In this document: positions 4,897 to 5,020 of the stretch, piece by piece
Layout of the letters: every line of letters starts with the position of its first letter
Numbering within the stretch: the stretch's first letter is position 1
Source of the DNA: DASPXY01 sp038227745
GTDB lineage: Bacteria; Planctomycetota; Planctomycetia; Gemmatales; Gemmataceae
Direction of reading: 5' to 3'
Assembly (NCBI GenBank): GCA_038227745.1
Contig: JBBRPS010000736.1
Coordinates: 1 to 5,020 of the forward strand
DNA length: 5,020 bases
The notes under the pieces: model-generated
Database searches by the model: none
Told to the model about the DNA's origin: nothing
Seen by the model: the letters and a program-made list of their open reading frames with translations, nothing else
Translations under genes and position numbers: made by a program

Positions 4897-4902
4897 ATTC
4901 TA
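4897..4902 (-). promoter_or_regulatory. Possible -10 box of the Uma2 gene
   Basis: The minus strand reads TAGAAT, five of six consensus bases, about 47 nt before the ATG. The -35 region is T-rich (TTCTTTTCTTC, about 4928-4917) but has no good TTGACA match. It is a plausible but incomplete promoter. Confidence 0.35.
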
Positions 4903-4963
4903 CCCTGGCGGTGCTGAAGAAAAGAAGGGGGTAGAAATTTGAGGATAAATTGGGGAGAAATTG

Positions 4964-5014
4964 ATGTCAGTTCATTTGCGGCCGCCCAGCGGGCGGCCGC
5001 AAATGAACTGACAT
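4964..5014. repeat. Perfect 24-bp-stem palindrome with a three-base loop
   Basis: Arms 4964-4987 and 4991-5014 are exact reverse complements around AGC (4988-4990). Each arm has an AT-richer outer part (ATGTCAGTTCATTT) and a GC-rich inner part (GCGGCCGCCC). A 24-bp perfect stem with such a short loop is far stronger than an ordinary terminator, and no T tract follows on either strand. It lies upstream of the Uma2 promoter. It may be a dispersed palindromic repeat, the end of a miniature element, or the end hairpin of a gene lying beyond the window. Confidence 0.7.
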
Positions 5015-5020
5015 TGCGCC

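Noticed and set aside
4851..4898. 16-residue N-terminal extension of the Uma2 protein
   Set aside because: It would begin within the predicted -10 box and swallow the Shine-Dalgarno site used by the ATG at 4850.
4257..4934. 225-residue plus-strand open frame
   Set aside because: It is antisense to the Uma2 gene, whose nuclease-fold motifs are clear on the minus strand.
1..5020. CRISPR array, tRNA, rRNA or complete insertion sequence
   Set aside because: No regularly spaced direct repeats, no tRNA cloverleaf and no transposase-like protein were seen on either strand.

Overview
The window is GC-rich bacterial chromosomal DNA. I see five well-supported protein genes and one short lysine-rich gene, separated by unusually strong palindromes. 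Several features suggest a planctomycete, possibly a Gemmata relative: CitG-like, PTPS-like and HisA-like genes of the kind linked to methanopterin-type C1 cofactors, a TssA-type secretion protein, a Uma2 nuclease-fold protein, many GTG starts or starts without a Shine-Dalgarno site, and dense palindromic repeats. This assignment is an inference. There is no rRNA or other marker gene here.

Layout. Positions 5-95 hold a pair of inverted REP-like hairpins. A CitG-like gene (126-1007, +) overlaps a 6-pyruvoyl-tetrahydropterin-synthase-like gene (1000-1491, +) by 8 nt. A HisA-related TIM-barrel gene (1486-2211, -) converges on them so tightly that the stop codons interlock. From known family distributions, these three belong to the tetrahydromethanopterin (H4MPT) / C1-transfer gene set, and they form the most coherent functional block in the window. 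The 283-bp divergent gap after them carries a good sigma70-type promoter. That promoter serves a 58-residue protein with a lysine/alanine tail (2495-2671, +), which has a strong Shine-Dalgarno site and is followed by a convincing hairpin terminator.

The second half starts with a tssA-like gene (2858-3946, +), which is alone here with no other type VI secretion genes in view. It is followed by a 295-bp non-coding stretch containing a large cruciform repeat and a 19-bp-stem hairpin. The hairpin probably terminates transcription arriving from both sides. A Uma2-family gene (4242-4850, -) follows. The window ends with a perfect 24-bp-stem palindrome (4964-5014).

Nothing here is a clear new defence or mobile system. 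The best leads are the H4MPT-type trio with its enlarged PTPS, the small basic protein as an autonomous unit, and the three distinct palindrome families, one of which has the hallmarks of a REPIN.
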